Shown here: in pieces, positions 8,621 to 18,431 of the stretch | How positions within the stretch are numbered: the stretch's first letter is position 1 | Layout: every line of letters starts with the position of its first letter | From: Sphingomonas sp. R647 | GTDB taxonomy: Bacteria; Pseudomonadota; Alphaproteobacteria; Sphingomonadales; Sphingomonadaceae | Direction: 5' to 3' | DNA: 64,000 bases | NCBI RefSeq assembly: GCF_020177055.1 | Contig: NZ_JAIQXT010000002.1 | Span: 496,001 to 560,000, forward strand | Position numbers and translations under genes: made by a program | The notes under the pieces: model-generated | Database searches by the model: none | The model's input: only the letters and a program-made list of their open reading frames with translations | What the model was told of the DNA's origin: nothing

Positions 8621-10924
8621 GTGAAGCAGTGGTGGCAGGTGCTCGGCGTGCCGCGCGGCAGCGACCGCGCGACGATCCGCCGGGCCTATGCCGCCAGGCT
8701 GAAGACCACCAATCCCGAGGATGACGCCAAGGGCTTCATGGCGCTGCGCGAAGCCTATGAACAGGCGTTGCGCTGGGTCGATTACGACCATTTCGATAAC
8801 TGGGACGATGAAGGCGAAGATGAGGCCGGGGAGGTCGTTGCGGCGGTCGCCGACGATCCCGAGCCGGTTCTCGTCACCGCCGACGACGCCGCGCCATTCG
8901 AACCCTCTGGCTCGTTGCCGCGTGATGCCGCCGCGACGCCAGCGGCTCCGCCCGATCCGTTGGAAGCGGCGCGTGCCGCCGATGCCGCCGAGCTTGAGCG
9001 TCGGCTCGCCGATCTCGATGCCGGGCTGCGTGGGCCGTGGTTCAAGGATCGCGACGCGATCCGCGCCGCGTTCGACGCGGTGATGGGTGCGCCCGCGCTG
9101 ATGGAGATCGACCGGCGCGCGCACACCGAATACCGCCTCGCCGCGCTGATCGCCGACACCATCCCGCGCAGCGACGCGATCCTGCGTGAGGCGATGGCAG
9201 TGTTCGGCTGGGAAGGGGAGGGCAATCATCCGCCCGCAGTCTGGGCATTGCGCGCGCGGCTCGACGAATGGCGCCTGATCGCATCGTTCGGGCGCGGCGG
9301 CCATGCGCTGCAGGGCGGGTGGCGCGCGCTGACCAATGGCAAACGCGCGAACTGGCTGCGCCGCCTTGCCGCAGTGCGCCCGGGGGTGGCGGAACAGGTC
9401 CGCCAGCTGTTCGAGCTGGCGGACTATGATGTGCCGGGGATCGCGCACAGTTTTCACCCCAAGGCCGCAGAATGGTGGCGCGCGCATCTCGACGCGCCGC
9501 GCTTTGGCTTTGCCGAGGTGGCGCTGCTCCTGATCGGGGCGCTGGGGGCGGGGCTGTTCGCGCTGGTCGGCGCGACGCCGGCATTGCAGCTATGGGGTGC
9601 GGTTGCTGCGGGATCGGCGGGCGTGGCGCTGGCCGTGGCGCATTGGCGGTTCATTGCGCCGATGCGCTGGCGACGGTTGCAGGGGCAGCAGGATAGTCCT
9701 GGCGGATTCGGCTGGCGGTTCGGGCTGTGGCTGATGGTGACGGCGGCGGCGATCGGCGCGCCGGCAACGCCATGGATCGCGGGAAGCATGGCCGCCGCAG
9801 CCTTTGCGCTGGCGCTTGCCATGTTCGTGCTCGATGGCGGTGAACATGGCGGCGGCGGATTGCCGTGGCAGCGGGTGGTCGTGCTCGGCGTCGCGGGCCT
9901 GTTCATCGGCCCCGCCTTTGCCGCGATGAACGTGGCCGAACAGGCGCTGGTGCTGGTATTCGGCGCATCATGCGGGCTGGTCGGCCTTTCGGCGCGCGGA
10001 GCCATTGCGCGGCTGATCGCGCCGAGCCCGGTGCTGATCGCGCTCGGCCTGATGCTCGCGCTGATCGTCGGGGCGATCGTCCGCAGCGACTGGCTACCGG
10101 GAACGCCCCTGATCGCGTGGGGCGCGGCGGCGGGGACCGGTCTGGTGGTAATGAGCGGCCTGCGTGCTGCCGATCCGAATGGGCGCGGCGATGGGGTGGC
10201 CTCGCTCGCCAATATAGTGTTGTGGGCGATGCTGGTCGTCGCGGCGGTGATGTCGATCCCGCCATCGCAGAAGCAGGGCGATCTGATGCCGCCGATTTCG
10301 GTTTCCCCCGCCGATACGATGAAGGCGCTGGAAGCGAGCGAGCCGGGCTTTCGTGCGGTGAAGACCGGCAATCCGAAACTCTATGCGGAGGTTGCCGCGA
10401 TCCGCACGGCGATGGCGAACGGCGCGCGCGATCGCAGCGCGGGGTCGCGGGAAATCGACGCGCTGGTCAACGCTGCCTATCAGCAGCGACTGCCGCTCGC
10501 CTCGGCGGCGCTGATCGCGGCGGAGATGGACATTCGCCTCGCCCGGATGCGCGAGCTGCGGATGGAGGACCCACGCGTCTGCGTCGGCGATCGCGATGAG
10601 ACGCAGTCGATGTTCAGCCGCCAGTTGCGTGAACGGCATTACGCCCATGCGCTGCGCGTTGCGGCGAGTGCGCCGCAGGGGGTGCGCGAATTGGGGCAGG
10701 GGCGTGACATCACCGCTTCGGAGCTACTGCGGATTGCCGCCAATGGCGACACCGCCGCCGCCAACCGCTTTGCAGCGGCGCTCAACGGGACGGATGCGGG
10801 CGCGAAGTGCGATGCCCGGATCGCGATGGTGGAGGGGCTGGTCGCCCAACCCGACATCGACATCGCAAAAACAATGCGGCCCGCGCTACTCGCACGGGCC
10901 GCACCGAAATCAGAGAAGAAGTAG
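8621..10924 (+). CDS. Polytopic membrane protein with a J-like domain (HscC partner)
   Basis: 767 residues from a GTG at 8621, where MKQWWQVLGVP begins the J-like domain (1-50). Helices I-IV fit (RATIRRAYAARLK, then GFMALREAYEQAL), but the HPD triad that stimulates Hsp70 ATPase reads NPE. An acidic linker and an Ala-rich region follow. There are roughly eight to ten hydrophobic segments between about 295 and 545, and a C-terminal helical domain with two or three cysteines. HscC-linked J proteins in enterobacteria are also membrane proteins. A start inside hscC cannot be excluded. The function of the C-terminal part is unknown. Confidence 0.72.
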   Translation: MKQWWQVLGVPRGSDRATIRRAYAARLKTTNPEDDAKGFMALREAYEQALRWVDYDHFDNWDDEGEDEAGEVVAAVADDPEPVLVTADDAAPFEPSGSLPRDAAATPAAPPDPLEAARAADAAELERRLADLDAGLRGPWFKDRDAIRAAFDAVMGAPALMEIDRRAHTEYRLAALIADTIPRSDAILREAMAVFGWEGEGNHPPAVWALRARLDEWRLIASFGRGGHALQGGWRALTNGKRANWLRRLAAVRPGVAEQVRQLFELADYDVPGIAHSFHPKAAEWWRAHLDAPRFGFAEVALLLIGALGAGLFALVGATPALQLWGAVAAGSAGVALAVAHWRFIAPMRWRRLQGQQDSPGGFGWRFGLWLMVTAAAIGAPATPWIAGSMAAAAFALALAMFVLDGGEHGGGGLPWQRVVVLGVAGLFIGPAFAAMNVAEQALVLVFGASCGLVGLSARGAIARLIAPSPVLIALGLMLALIVGAIVRSDWLPGTPLIAWGAAAGTGLVVMSGLRAADPNGRGDGVASLANIVLWAMLVVAAVMSIPPSQKQGDLMPPISVSPADTMKALEASEPGFRAVKTGNPKLYAEVAAIRTAMANGARDRSAGSREIDALVNAAYQQRLPLASAALIAAEMDIRLARMRELRMEDPRVCVGDRDETQSMFSRQLRERHYAHALRVAASAPQGVRELGQGRDITASELLRIAANGDTAAANRFAAALNGTDAGAKCDARIAMVEGLVAQPDIDIAKTMRPALLARAAPKSEKK

Positions 10925-10929
10925 GGCGG

Positions 10930-12888
10930 TTACGCGCCCTGCGGAGCCGGGTTGCCGAACGGACCCTTGGGACGCCGCGTCTTGGGGATCGACGTGCCGG
11001 CAACCCCGACCGGACCCTTGATCGTGGAGGGATCGGGCCGACCGATGTCGCCATCGGACAGCAGCTTCTTGATCTCCTCGCCCGACAGCGTCTCGTACTC
11101 GAGCAGCGCGCCGGCCAGCTGGTGCAGCTGGTCGATATGCTCGGTCAGCACGTCGCGCGCGCGGGTCAGGCCGCCTTCGACCGTCGCCTTGATCTCGGCA
11201 TCGATCGCCTGCTGTGTCTCGTTCGACATGTGCCGCGGCTGCGATGCCGAATAGCCGAGGAAGCTCTCACCTTCGGGCTGCGAATATTCGACCGGGCCGA
11301 GCTTGTCCGACATGCCCCACTTCGTGATCATGTCGCGGGCAAGACCCGTGGCGTACTGGATGTCGCCGCTCGCGCCCGACGAGACCTTGTCATAGCCGAA
11401 GATCACTTCTTCAGCGACGCGGCCGCCCATCGCGACGGCGAGGTTCGCGTACATCTTGTCGCGGTGATAGCTGTAGCTGTCACGCTCGGGCAGACGCATG
11501 ACCATGCCCAGCGCACGCCCGCGCGGGATGATCGTTGCCTTGTGGATCGGATCCGATGCCGGCTCGTGCAGGCTGACGATCGCGTGGCCGGCTTCGTGAT
11601 AGGCGGTCATCCGCTTCTCATCGTCGGTCATCACCATCGAACGCCGCTCGGCGCCCATCATCACCTTGTCCTTGGCGTCCTCGAACTCGCTCATCGCGAC
11701 GAGGCGCTTGCCCTTGCGCGCCGCCATCAGCGCGGCTTCGTTGACGAGGTTGGCAAGGTCGGCGCCCGAGAAGCCCGGCGTGCCGCGCGCGATCACACGT
11801 GCATCGACGTCGGGGGCCAGCGGCACCTTCTTCATATGGACCTGCAGGATCTTGATGCGACCCTCGATATCCGGGCGCGGCACGACGACCTGACGGTCGA
11901 ACCGGCCCGGACGCAGCAACGCGGGATCGAGCACGTCGGGACGGTTGGTCGCAGCGACGATGATGATGCCCTCATTGGCTTCAAAGCCGTCCATCTCGAC
12001 CAGCAGCTGGTTCAGCGTCTGCTCGCGCTCGTCATTGCCGTTGCCGAGGCCCGCGCCGCGATGGCGACCGACCGCGTCGATTTCGTCGATGAAGACGATG
12101 CACGGTGCGCTCTTCTTGGCCTGTTCGAACATGTCGCGCACGCGGCTCGCGCCGACGCCGACGAACATTTCGACAAAGTCCGAGCCGGAGATGGTGAAGA
12201 ACGGCACGCCGGCCTCACCCGCAATCGCGCGGGCGAGCAGCGTCTTGCCGGTGCCGGGAGATCCGACCAGCAGCGCGCCCTTCGGAATCTTGCCGCCCAG
12301 GCGGGCGAATTTGGTCGGGTCCTTGAGGAACTCGACGACTTCTTCCAGCTCTTCGCGCGCTTCGTCGATGCCGGCAACGTCGTCGAAGGTGACCTTGCCT
12401 TCCTTCTGCGTCAGCAGCTTGGCGCGCGACTTGCCAAAGCCCATCGCGCCGCTGCCCGAGCCCTTCTGCATCTGGCGCAGAACGAAGAAGGCGATGCCAA
12501 GGAACAGCAGGAACGGCAGCGCCTGAACCAGCACATATTGCCAGATCGACGGGCCTTCCTCCGGCCGTGCGCTGATCGTCACGCCCTGCTTGCGCAGCGT
12601 CGGGATCAGTTCGGGGTTGGGGACGGCGTTGGTGCGGAACTTCGCGTCGGTCGACAGCGTGCCGGTGATCACGTTGCCCGCAACATTGACCTCCTTGACC
12701 TTGCCCTGTTCGACATTGTCGAGGAATTCGGAATAGGCGATGGTCGTGCCGGCGGTCGTGCTGCTCGGCGCGCCGAACATGCTGACGAACAGTGCGAGTG
12801 CAGCCAGGATGCCGACCCACACGAGCAGGCTCTTCATCCACGGATTGCCGTTATTCTCAGGGCCGGGGGTCTTGTTGTCGTCGCTCAT
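10930..12888 (-). CDS. ftsH: ATP-dependent zinc metalloprotease FtsH
   Basis: Membrane-anchored AAA+ protease that degrades short-lived and misassembled membrane proteins, and in many Gram-negatives controls LpxC. The 652 residues show two N-terminal membrane helices flanking a periplasmic domain (about 18-130), Walker A GSPGTGKT (here S replaces the usual first P), Walker [10 protein letters not shown], the second region of homology RPGRFDRQV, and the zinc site HEAGH. It lies just after tilS, a widespread arrangement. Its stop nearly abuts the stop of the convergent J-like gene. Confidence 0.97.
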   Translation of the reverse strand: MSDDNKTPGPENNGNPWMKSLLVWVGILAALALFVSMFGAPSSTTAGTTIAYSEFLDNVEQGKVKEVNVAGNVITGTLSTDAKFRTNAVPNPELIPTLRKQGVTISARPEEGPSIWQYVLVQALPFLLFLGIAFFVLRQMQKGSGSGAMGFGKSRAKLLTQKEGKVTFDDVAGIDEAREELEEVVEFLKDPTKFARLGGKIPKGALLVGSPGTGKTLLARAIAGEAGVPFFTISGSDFVEMFVGVGASRVRDMFEQAKKSAPCIVFIDEIDAVGRHRGAGLGNGNDEREQTLNQLLVEMDGFEANEGIIIVAATNRPDVLDPALLRPGRFDRQVVVPRPDIEGRIKILQVHMKKVPLAPDVDARVIARGTPGFSGADLANLVNEAALMAARKGKRLVAMSEFEDAKDKVMMGAERRSMVMTDDEKRMTAYHEAGHAIVSLHEPASDPIHKATIIPRGRALGMVMRLPERDSYSYHRDKMYANLAVAMGGRVAEEVIFGYDKVSSGASGDIQYATGLARDMITKWGMSDKLGPVEYSQPEGESFLGYSASQPRHMSNETQQAIDAEIKATVEGGLTRARDVLTEHIDQLHQLAGALLEYETLSGEEIKKLLSDGDIGRPDPSTIKGPVGVAGTSIPKTRRPKGPFGNPAPQGA

Positions 12889-12957
12889 GGGTCGCTTGCA
12901 CCTTCCTCAGCGCACAAGATAGGCGGTCGCAGGTTAATGGCAATGGAACAGCTTCGA

Positions 12958-14046
12958 TCAGTGTGATCGACGCGGCGGGGCGGGGCGGAAGTGCCAGATT
13001 TCGCCTTTTGCGGTCGCCTGGACCCCGGCATGGGTGGCGCCCGAACCGCTTTCGAGTGCGTCCAGCAGCGATTCGATGTTGGCCGAATCGCTCCAGCTGC
13101 CCTCGGTCAGACCCTCGATCAACCGGACGTAGCCAATTGCGTCGCGCGCGAGCCTGCGCCGCAGTTCGCGCGGCAGTCCGCTCATATCGATGCGCCGTTC
13201 GGCCACATCGCTCGCGAGCGTCCGCTCACGCCCGACCCAGTCCATCATCGCGGCCAGAGCGGCATCGCTCTCTCCGCAAATCCGCGCGGATCGCGCCAGT
13301 GCGACCGGATCGAGCCAAGGATTGTGAGCAAGAAGCTGACGCATGCGGACGCGATCGAATCGTTCGTCCGCATTGCTGGGATCATCGACAAAGGGGATCG
13401 CGTTCAGTTCGACAATCGCACGCAAGTCTGCCCGCCGCCAGTTGAGCAACGGTCTAAGCACCGTCACCCCATCAACGTCTGCAGCTGCGGCCGCTCCGCC
13501 TTTGGGGTAGCCATTGTGCCAGCGATGGCGTTCCCAGCGCCATCGCGTTCGGATGCCGCCAAGCCCCCCTGGACCCGATCCACGACGAGCACGCATGAGG
13601 AATGTCTCGGCCTGATCGTCGCAATGATGCGCGGTCAGCAGCGCGTGGGCGCCAGTTTCGATGGCCCATTGGCCGAGCAGATCATAGCGCAGGTGGCGCG
13701 CATCGGCCTGCACATTGGCTTGAAAGATGCGCCGCGGGGGCTTGAGGGTCGCGTGCGGAATACCAGCCGTCGAGCACCAATCTGCGACCATCCGCGCCTC
13801 ATCGGCACTAGCGGGTCGCAACCCATGATCGACCGTCGCCGCCACTACGCTCTTCGGAAAGGCGGCTTGGGCCAATGCGAGCATGGCCATGCTGTCCGGG
13901 CCACCGGAAACCGCGAGCGCAAGCGTTCCTTCAAAGGGCTTCCCGAGGGCAGCCTCCAGATCGCGCCGAAACCGCTCGATCCAGGCCGGATCGAGCGGGG
14001 TCAGCGCGTCACCGGCACTTGCTGGCGGAACGGCCGGTGGCGACAT
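12958..14046 (-). CDS. tilS: tRNA(Ile)-lysidine synthase TilS
   Basis: Modifies C34 of the CAU-anticodon tRNA-Ile to lysidine so that it reads AUA. The PP-loop AVSGGPDSMAML is at about residues 44-55. The conserved DHGLRPASADEA, TAHHCDDQAETFLMR and later NWRRADLRAIV and PSNADERFDRVRMR segments are present. The 362 residues are within the range of short alphaproteobacterial forms with a reduced C-terminal domain. The chosen start overlaps the end of cpoB by 38 bases. It lies in a cpoB-tilS-ftsH run. Confidence 0.94.
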   Translation of the reverse strand: MSPPAVPPASAGDALTPLDPAWIERFRRDLEAALGKPFEGTLALAVSGGPDSMAMLALAQAAFPKSVVAATVDHGLRPASADEARMVADWCSTAGIPHATLKPPRRIFQANVQADARHLRYDLLGQWAIETGAHALLTAHHCDDQAETFLMRARRGSGPGGLGGIRTRWRWERHRWHNGYPKGGAAAAADVDGVTVLRPLLNWRRADLRAIVELNAIPFVDDPSNADERFDRVRMRQLLAHNPWLDPVALARSARICGESDAALAAMMDWVGRERTLASDVAERRIDMSGLPRELRRRLARDAIGYVRLIEGLTEGSWSDSANIESLLDALESGSGATHAGVQATAKGEIWHFRPAPPRRSH

Positions 14047-14962
14047 CCATCTTCATCGCTTCGGAGATACGGTCGCCATAGACCTGGGTCAGCTCGTCAT
14101 AGACCTTGCAGACTTCGCTCGCCGGCTTCTTCATCTTCACCAGCGCCTGGGCGAGATAATAGAGCGAGTCCGGCGCGCGCTCGCCATTGGGCATCTTCTG
14201 ATAGTTTTCGAAGAAGGCGGTCGCGGCGAGCGCGGGCTTGTTCTGGTCGAGCAGCGCGCGGCCGAGCAGGTTCTGGGCGTAGCTGGCGCGGCGATGCTTG
14301 GGATGCTTCTGCACCACGCTGCGCAGTTCCACGATCGCCTTGTCATACTGCTTCGCCTGCCACAGGCGGAAGCCATAGGTGTAAGTGTCTTCGGCCGCGT
14401 CGCCGGTGCTGGGGCGTTCGATCCCTGCCACCGGCGTGGTCGGCACCGGCGCCGTTGTCGTCGGTGGGGGCGTGGTCGGGCGCGGCGGCGTCGGACGCGG
14501 GCCGGGCGTCGGCGTGCCGCCGATCCCGCTCACCGGGGCCGAACCGCCAACCGACGAGGCACCATCTTCCAGCGCCTTCAACCGCGCATCGGTCGAGCGC
14601 TTATAGGCGGTGAACGCCTCTTCCAGCTGGCGCAGGCGATACTGGTTTTGCTCGATCTGGCCGGTCAGCGTCGACAGCTGCGATTCCACCGCGCTGACCC
14701 GCGCGGTCAGGTCGCTGACCACGCCGCTCGCGGGGATGCCGGGAGCGGGGCCGCCGCGGTCGGGGGCAGTGATCTGCGGTTCGACCGTCTGGCCTGCGCC
14801 GCCCGGAAACACCTTGCGCTGCACCGCGCGCATCTCACGCTCCAGCCGGTCGACCCGGCCCTCGATCCCGTCGCGGCTGGTCTGTGCCGCCACCGGCACG
14901 GCGATTGATGCCAGCCCCGCCAGCACCACCGCCATTGCCGCACTCTTGTTCAGAAAACGCAT
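14009..14962 (-). CDS. cpoB: Cell division coordinator CpoB (YbgF)
   Basis: Periplasmic TPR protein that links Tol-Pal action to peptidoglycan synthesis at division. It has a signal peptide (1-27, ending VAAQ), a trimerising coiled coil (about 30-110), a Pro/Thr-rich linker (about 160-185), and TPR repeats to the end (AEDTYTYGFRLWQAKQYDKAI, YAQNLLGRALL). The ATG at 14962 has GGGGA about seven bases upstream, which is better than an in-frame GTG at 14974. The usual upstream partners tolQRAB-pal are not in the window; the neighbour is a RodZ-like gene instead. Confidence 0.88.
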   Translation of the reverse strand: MRFLNKSAAMAVVLAGLASIAVPVAAQTSRDGIEGRVDRLEREMRAVQRKVFPGGAGQTVEPQITAPDRGGPAPGIPASGVVSDLTARVSAVESQLSTLTGQIEQNQYRLRQLEEAFTAYKRSTDARLKALEDGASSVGGSAPVSGIGGTPTPGPRPTPPRPTTPPPTTTAPVPTTPVAGIERPSTGDAAEDTYTYGFRLWQAKQYDKAIVELRSVVQKHPKHRRASYAQNLLGRALLDQNKPALAATAFFENYQKMPNGERAPDSLYYLAQALVKMKKPASEVCKVYDELTQVYGDRISEAMKMDVATGRSASKCR

Positions 14963-15039
14963 ATTCGTCCCCACCCGCGATACCCTTCGCTCAACCTTCT
15001 ATAGCACCAAAGTCTCGTCCACCGATGCTGACCCCAGCC

Positions 15040-16002
15040 TTAAGCATCCGGCGTCGCGGCCGGCTGTGGCGCCGGACCCGATGGCTGGACCGGGGCAGGC
15101 GTCGTGGCCGATGGCTGCGTCGCCGGGCTGCGCGTCGGGGCAGCGGCCGGACGCGGGGCCGGAGCGCGCTGCGCCGTCGGTGTCCGCGTCGCGGCCTGGC
15201 TCGACTCCGGAGCGGGCGTCGCGGCGGCGCCGGGCTGGCCACGCGTGCGCAGGGCATCCGCGCTGATCGGCACATCCTTGATGGCGATGCCGGGGCGTCC
15301 AAGTGCGGCCACTTCGGCCCCGTCGATCGTAACCTGCACGGCTTCCGGCCGGCCCAGATTGATCATCGGATTGTTGGCATCGGCCGGCACGTCGTAGCGC
15401 TCACCCGCCGCCATTTCCTTTTCATAGAGCCGCGTCCCCGCCGCATCATAGATGCGCAGCCAAACCGGCTGGGTCGCGATCAGCGTGACCTGCCCGCCCG
15501 TTACCGGCGTCGGCTCCGCGCTCGGCACCGCGTCGGGGGTAGCGATCGCAGTCGGCGTCGGCTCGGGCGCTGCGCTCATCCCGCCCCGGAACAGGTCGGT
15601 CCCGTACCACAGCCCGACGGCGCCGAGCAGCAACAGCGCGACGATCGCGCCCGCCCAGGCCAGTCCGCTCGGCGGCTCGCGTACCGGTTCTTCGGGGTCA
15701 TAGCGCTCATAGACTTCGCGCGCAGCAAAGGTGCTCGCGGTCTCGGCGCGCAGTTCACGCGCCAATGCCACTTCATCCGCGCCGATCGCGCGGGCGTAGG
15801 ATTTGACGAAGCCGATCGCGTAGGTGGGCGAGGGAAGGCCTGAATAGTCCGACGCCTCGATCGCCGCGAGGTGGCGGAGCGGGATGCGTGTGCGCCCGGC
15901 GACATCGGATAATTCCAGTCCCTGCGCCAGACGGGCGTCACGCAGCTTTTCCCCGACCTTCACCGGAAACAGGTTCGGGGTGTCGCCCGGTTCGCCGTCC
16001 AT
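15040..16002 (-). CDS. RodZ-like HTH/DUF4115 membrane protein
   Basis: 320 residues: an N-terminal XRE-type helix-turn-helix of the RodZ type (about 15-85, VGEKLRDARLAQGLELSDVA), an acidic linker, a single membrane helix (about 113-133), a periplasmic DUF4115-like beta domain (about 165-245, PVWLRIYDAAGTRLYEKEM), and a Pro/Ala/Thr tail. This is the domain order of RodZ, which ties MreB to the membrane. Whether it does that here is inferred. GGAGGG lies six bases ahead of the ATG at 16002. The Pro-rich tail is of low complexity. Confidence 0.8.
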   Translation of the reverse strand: MDGEPGDTPNLFPVKVGEKLRDARLAQGLELSDVAGRTRIPLRHLAAIEASDYSGLPSPTYAIGFVKSYARAIGADEVALARELRAETASTFAAREVYERYDPEEPVREPPSGLAWAGAIVALLLLGAVGLWYGTDLFRGGMSAAPEPTPTAIATPDAVPSAEPTPVTGGQVTLIATQPVWLRIYDAAGTRLYEKEMAAGERYDVPADANNPMINLGRPEAVQVTIDGAEVAALGRPGIAIKDVPISADALRTRGQPGAAATPAPESSQAATRTPTAQRAPAPRPAAAPTRSPATQPSATTPAPVQPSGPAPQPAATPDA

Positions 16003-16105
16003 TCAATTCCCTCCGGTGTCTGATGCTCGCGCGCCTTGTTGTACTCCTTAATGGAGTGTCAACCTGCGCACTACCTGAAATGCCAGCATTCCTCCGGCAT
16101 TTGGC

Positions 16106-18391
16106 TCAGGCCAACTCTACCCCGTTGGCCTGTGCCCAGCTTTCCAGCGCGGCCCGCATGTCGCGCGGCGGCTTCGCCAGCAGCGTGTCCATCGCCGGGC
16201 CGAGCGCGGCGTGGTTCAGGCTGCGGACCATCGCCTTGATCGGCCCCACCGCCGCCGGGGTGATCGACAGCCGGTCGATGCCAAGCCCGATCAACGCCAT
16301 CGCCTCGAGCGGTCGCCCGCCCATCTCGCCACACACCGCGACCGGCACATTTGCCGCATGCGCCTCCCGCGTCACACGGCGCAAGAAGCGCAGGATCGAG
16401 GGGGAGAGCCAGTCATAGCGCACCGCCAGCTTGGGGTGCGCGCGGTCGGCGGCGAACAGGAACTGGGTCAGGTCGTTGGTGCCGATCGACAGGAAATCGA
16501 TCTGCGGCAGCAGGATGTCGAGTACTTCGGCGAGCGCCGGTACCTCCAGCATCGCGCCATAACGGATGTGCAGCGGCAATTTATGCCCGCGCCCCTCCAG
16601 CCAGCTGCGCTGCGCCTCGAAGATTGCGCGCGCCTGTTCGAACTCCCAGGGTTCGGACACCATCGGGAACATGACGCTGAGCGTGCGCCCGGCGGCAGCT
16701 TCGAGCAGCGCACGCGCCTGCACCTTCATCAACCCTTCGCGGTCCAGCGCCAGCCGCAGCGCGCGCCAGCCCATTGCCGGATTTTCTTCCTCGCCATTCT
16801 CGTCATGGTCGAGATAGGGGAGTGCTTTGTCGCCGCCGATATCGACGGTGCGGAAGATCACCGGGCGGTCGCCCGCGGCCTCCAGCACGTCGCGATACAG
16901 GCGCTTCTGCCCCTCGCGCTGGGGCAGGGTGGCGGAAACGAGGAACTGGAATTCGGTGCGGAACAGCCCGATCCCGTCTGCGCCGGTCAGGTCGAGCGCG
17001 GCGACATCGTCGCGCAGCCCCGCATTGACCATCACCGTCACGCGATGGCCGTCGCGCGTCTCGGGCGCGAGGTTGCGCATCGAGGCAAAGACTGCGCGGC
17101 GCTTCTGCGTGATCAGCAGCTTCGCCTCGAACACCTCTTCCATCGCATGGGTCGGGCGGACGACCAGCGAGTCTTCGGTCACGTCGAGCAGCAGCCGGTC
17201 GCCTTCAGCAACCAGACGTCGGACATCCTTGACGCGGCCGAGCACGGGCACGCCCATCGCCCTCGCGACGATGGTGACGTGCGCGGTCAGCGACCCTTCC
17301 TCAAGGATCACGCCCTTGAGGCGGCGGCGGTCATATTCGAGCAGTTCGGCGGGGCCGAGATTGCGCGCGATCAGGATCGAATCCTGCCGCAGACCCAGTT
17401 GCGCCGCAGTGCCGAGCTGGCCCGACACGATGCGCAGCAGGCGGTTGGAGAGGTCCTCCAGATCGTGCATCCGCTCGCGCAGCAACGGATCGTCGATCTG
17501 CCGCATGCGCATCCGCGTGCGTTGCTGGACGCGCTCGATCGCCGCCTCGGCGGTCAGGCCGCTGTCGATCGCCTCATTGATCCGGCGACCCCAGCCCTCG
17601 TCATAGGCGAACATCTTGTAGGTCTCGAGGATCTCCTCATGCTCGCCGCCGACGCCGAACTCGGCCTGGCTGGTCATGCGGTCGATCTGCTCGCGCATCT
17701 TGTCGAACGCGGCATAGACGCGGTGACGCTCGGCCTCGGTATCCTCGGCCACCGTGTGTTCGATGGTGATGCGCGGCTGGTGGAAGACGGCGGCGCCCGC
17801 CGCCATGCCCTCGACCAGTTTGAACCCGCTGATCCGCGCGGTCGCGGTCGGCTGGGCGCGGGTCGATCCGCCCGCGCTGGTGTCGGCGCTGTCGATCAGG
17901 CCGGCATTGGCGATCAGCTCCGACAGCACCATCGCGACGGTCTGAAGCGCCTCAATCTCCACCTCTTCATACTTGCGCGGATCGGCATGCTGCACGGCGA
18001 GCACGCCGACCGCGCGCTCCTTGCGGATGATCGGCACGCCGGCAAAGCTGTGGAACTGCTCCTCGCCCGTCTCGGGGCGGTAGGCGAAGTCGGGGTGTGA
18101 GGCAGCTTCGTCTAGGTTCAGCGTCTCGACATTCTTCGCGATCATGCCGACCAGACCCTCGCCCAGCGCGAGCTTGGTGACGTGGACCGCCTCCTGCGCG
18201 AGGCCACGGGTGGCGAACAGCTCGAGCACGCCTTCACGCAGCAGGTAGATCGAACACACCTCGCTGCGCAGCGACTCTCCGATGATCTCGACCACGGCGT
18301 TGAGCTTGGACTGGGCCGGGGTGCGCGACGCCATCACGTCGTGCAACCGCGTCAGGATTTCGCGGGCGGAGGCGGCGGCGGAAACGGGCAT
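16106..18391 (-). CDS. ptsP: Phosphoenolpyruvate--protein phosphotransferase PtsP (enzyme I Ntr)
   Basis: First enzyme of the nitrogen phosphotransferase system, passing phosphate from PEP to NPr and then EIIA-Ntr for regulation, not sugar uptake. The 761 residues have an N-terminal GAF domain (about 17-165), which sets PtsP apart from sugar enzyme I. The PEP-utiliser N-terminal domain follows, then the phosphohistidine segment (SLTAHVTIVARAMGVP) and the TIM barrel with SIGTNDLTQFLFAADR and CGEMGGRPLEA. NPr and EIIA genes are not in the window. It heads the minus-strand run toward ftsH. Confidence 0.93.
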   Translation of the reverse strand: MPVSAAASAREILTRLHDVMASRTPAQSKLNAVVEIIGESLRSEVCSIYLLREGVLELFATRGLAQEAVHVTKLALGEGLVGMIAKNVETLNLDEAASHPDFAYRPETGEEQFHSFAGVPIIRKERAVGVLAVQHADPRKYEEVEIEALQTVAMVLSELIANAGLIDSADTSAGGSTRAQPTATARISGFKLVEGMAAGAAVFHQPRITIEHTVAEDTEAERHRVYAAFDKMREQIDRMTSQAEFGVGGEHEEILETYKMFAYDEGWGRRINEAIDSGLTAEAAIERVQQRTRMRMRQIDDPLLRERMHDLEDLSNRLLRIVSGQLGTAAQLGLRQDSILIARNLGPAELLEYDRRRLKGVILEEGSLTAHVTIVARAMGVPVLGRVKDVRRLVAEGDRLLLDVTEDSLVVRPTHAMEEVFEAKLLITQKRRAVFASMRNLAPETRDGHRVTVMVNAGLRDDVAALDLTGADGIGLFRTEFQFLVSATLPQREGQKRLYRDVLEAAGDRPVIFRTVDIGGDKALPYLDHDENGEEENPAMGWRALRLALDREGLMKVQARALLEAAAGRTLSVMFPMVSEPWEFEQARAIFEAQRSWLEGRGHKLPLHIRYGAMLEVPALAEVLDILLPQIDFLSIGTNDLTQFLFAADRAHPKLAVRYDWLSPSILRFLRRVTREAHAANVPVAVCGEMGGRPLEAMALIGLGIDRLSITPAAVGPIKAMVRSLNHAALGPAMDTLLAKPPRDMRAALESWAQANGVELA

Positions 18392-18431
18392 GGGAGAGCG
18401 CTATCAGATCGCCCCGATAGCGCCAAGAAAT

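Noticed and set aside
10807..12966. 719-codon open frame on the plus strand opposite ftsH
   Set aside because: It is antisense to a gene with complete AAA+ and zinc motifs. Arg/His/Asp-rich composition with no motif is typical of shadow frames in GC-rich DNA.
16211..18100. 629-codon open frame opposite ptsP
   Set aside because: Antisense shadow; the ptsP frame has intact GAF, phosphohistidine and TIM-barrel motifs.
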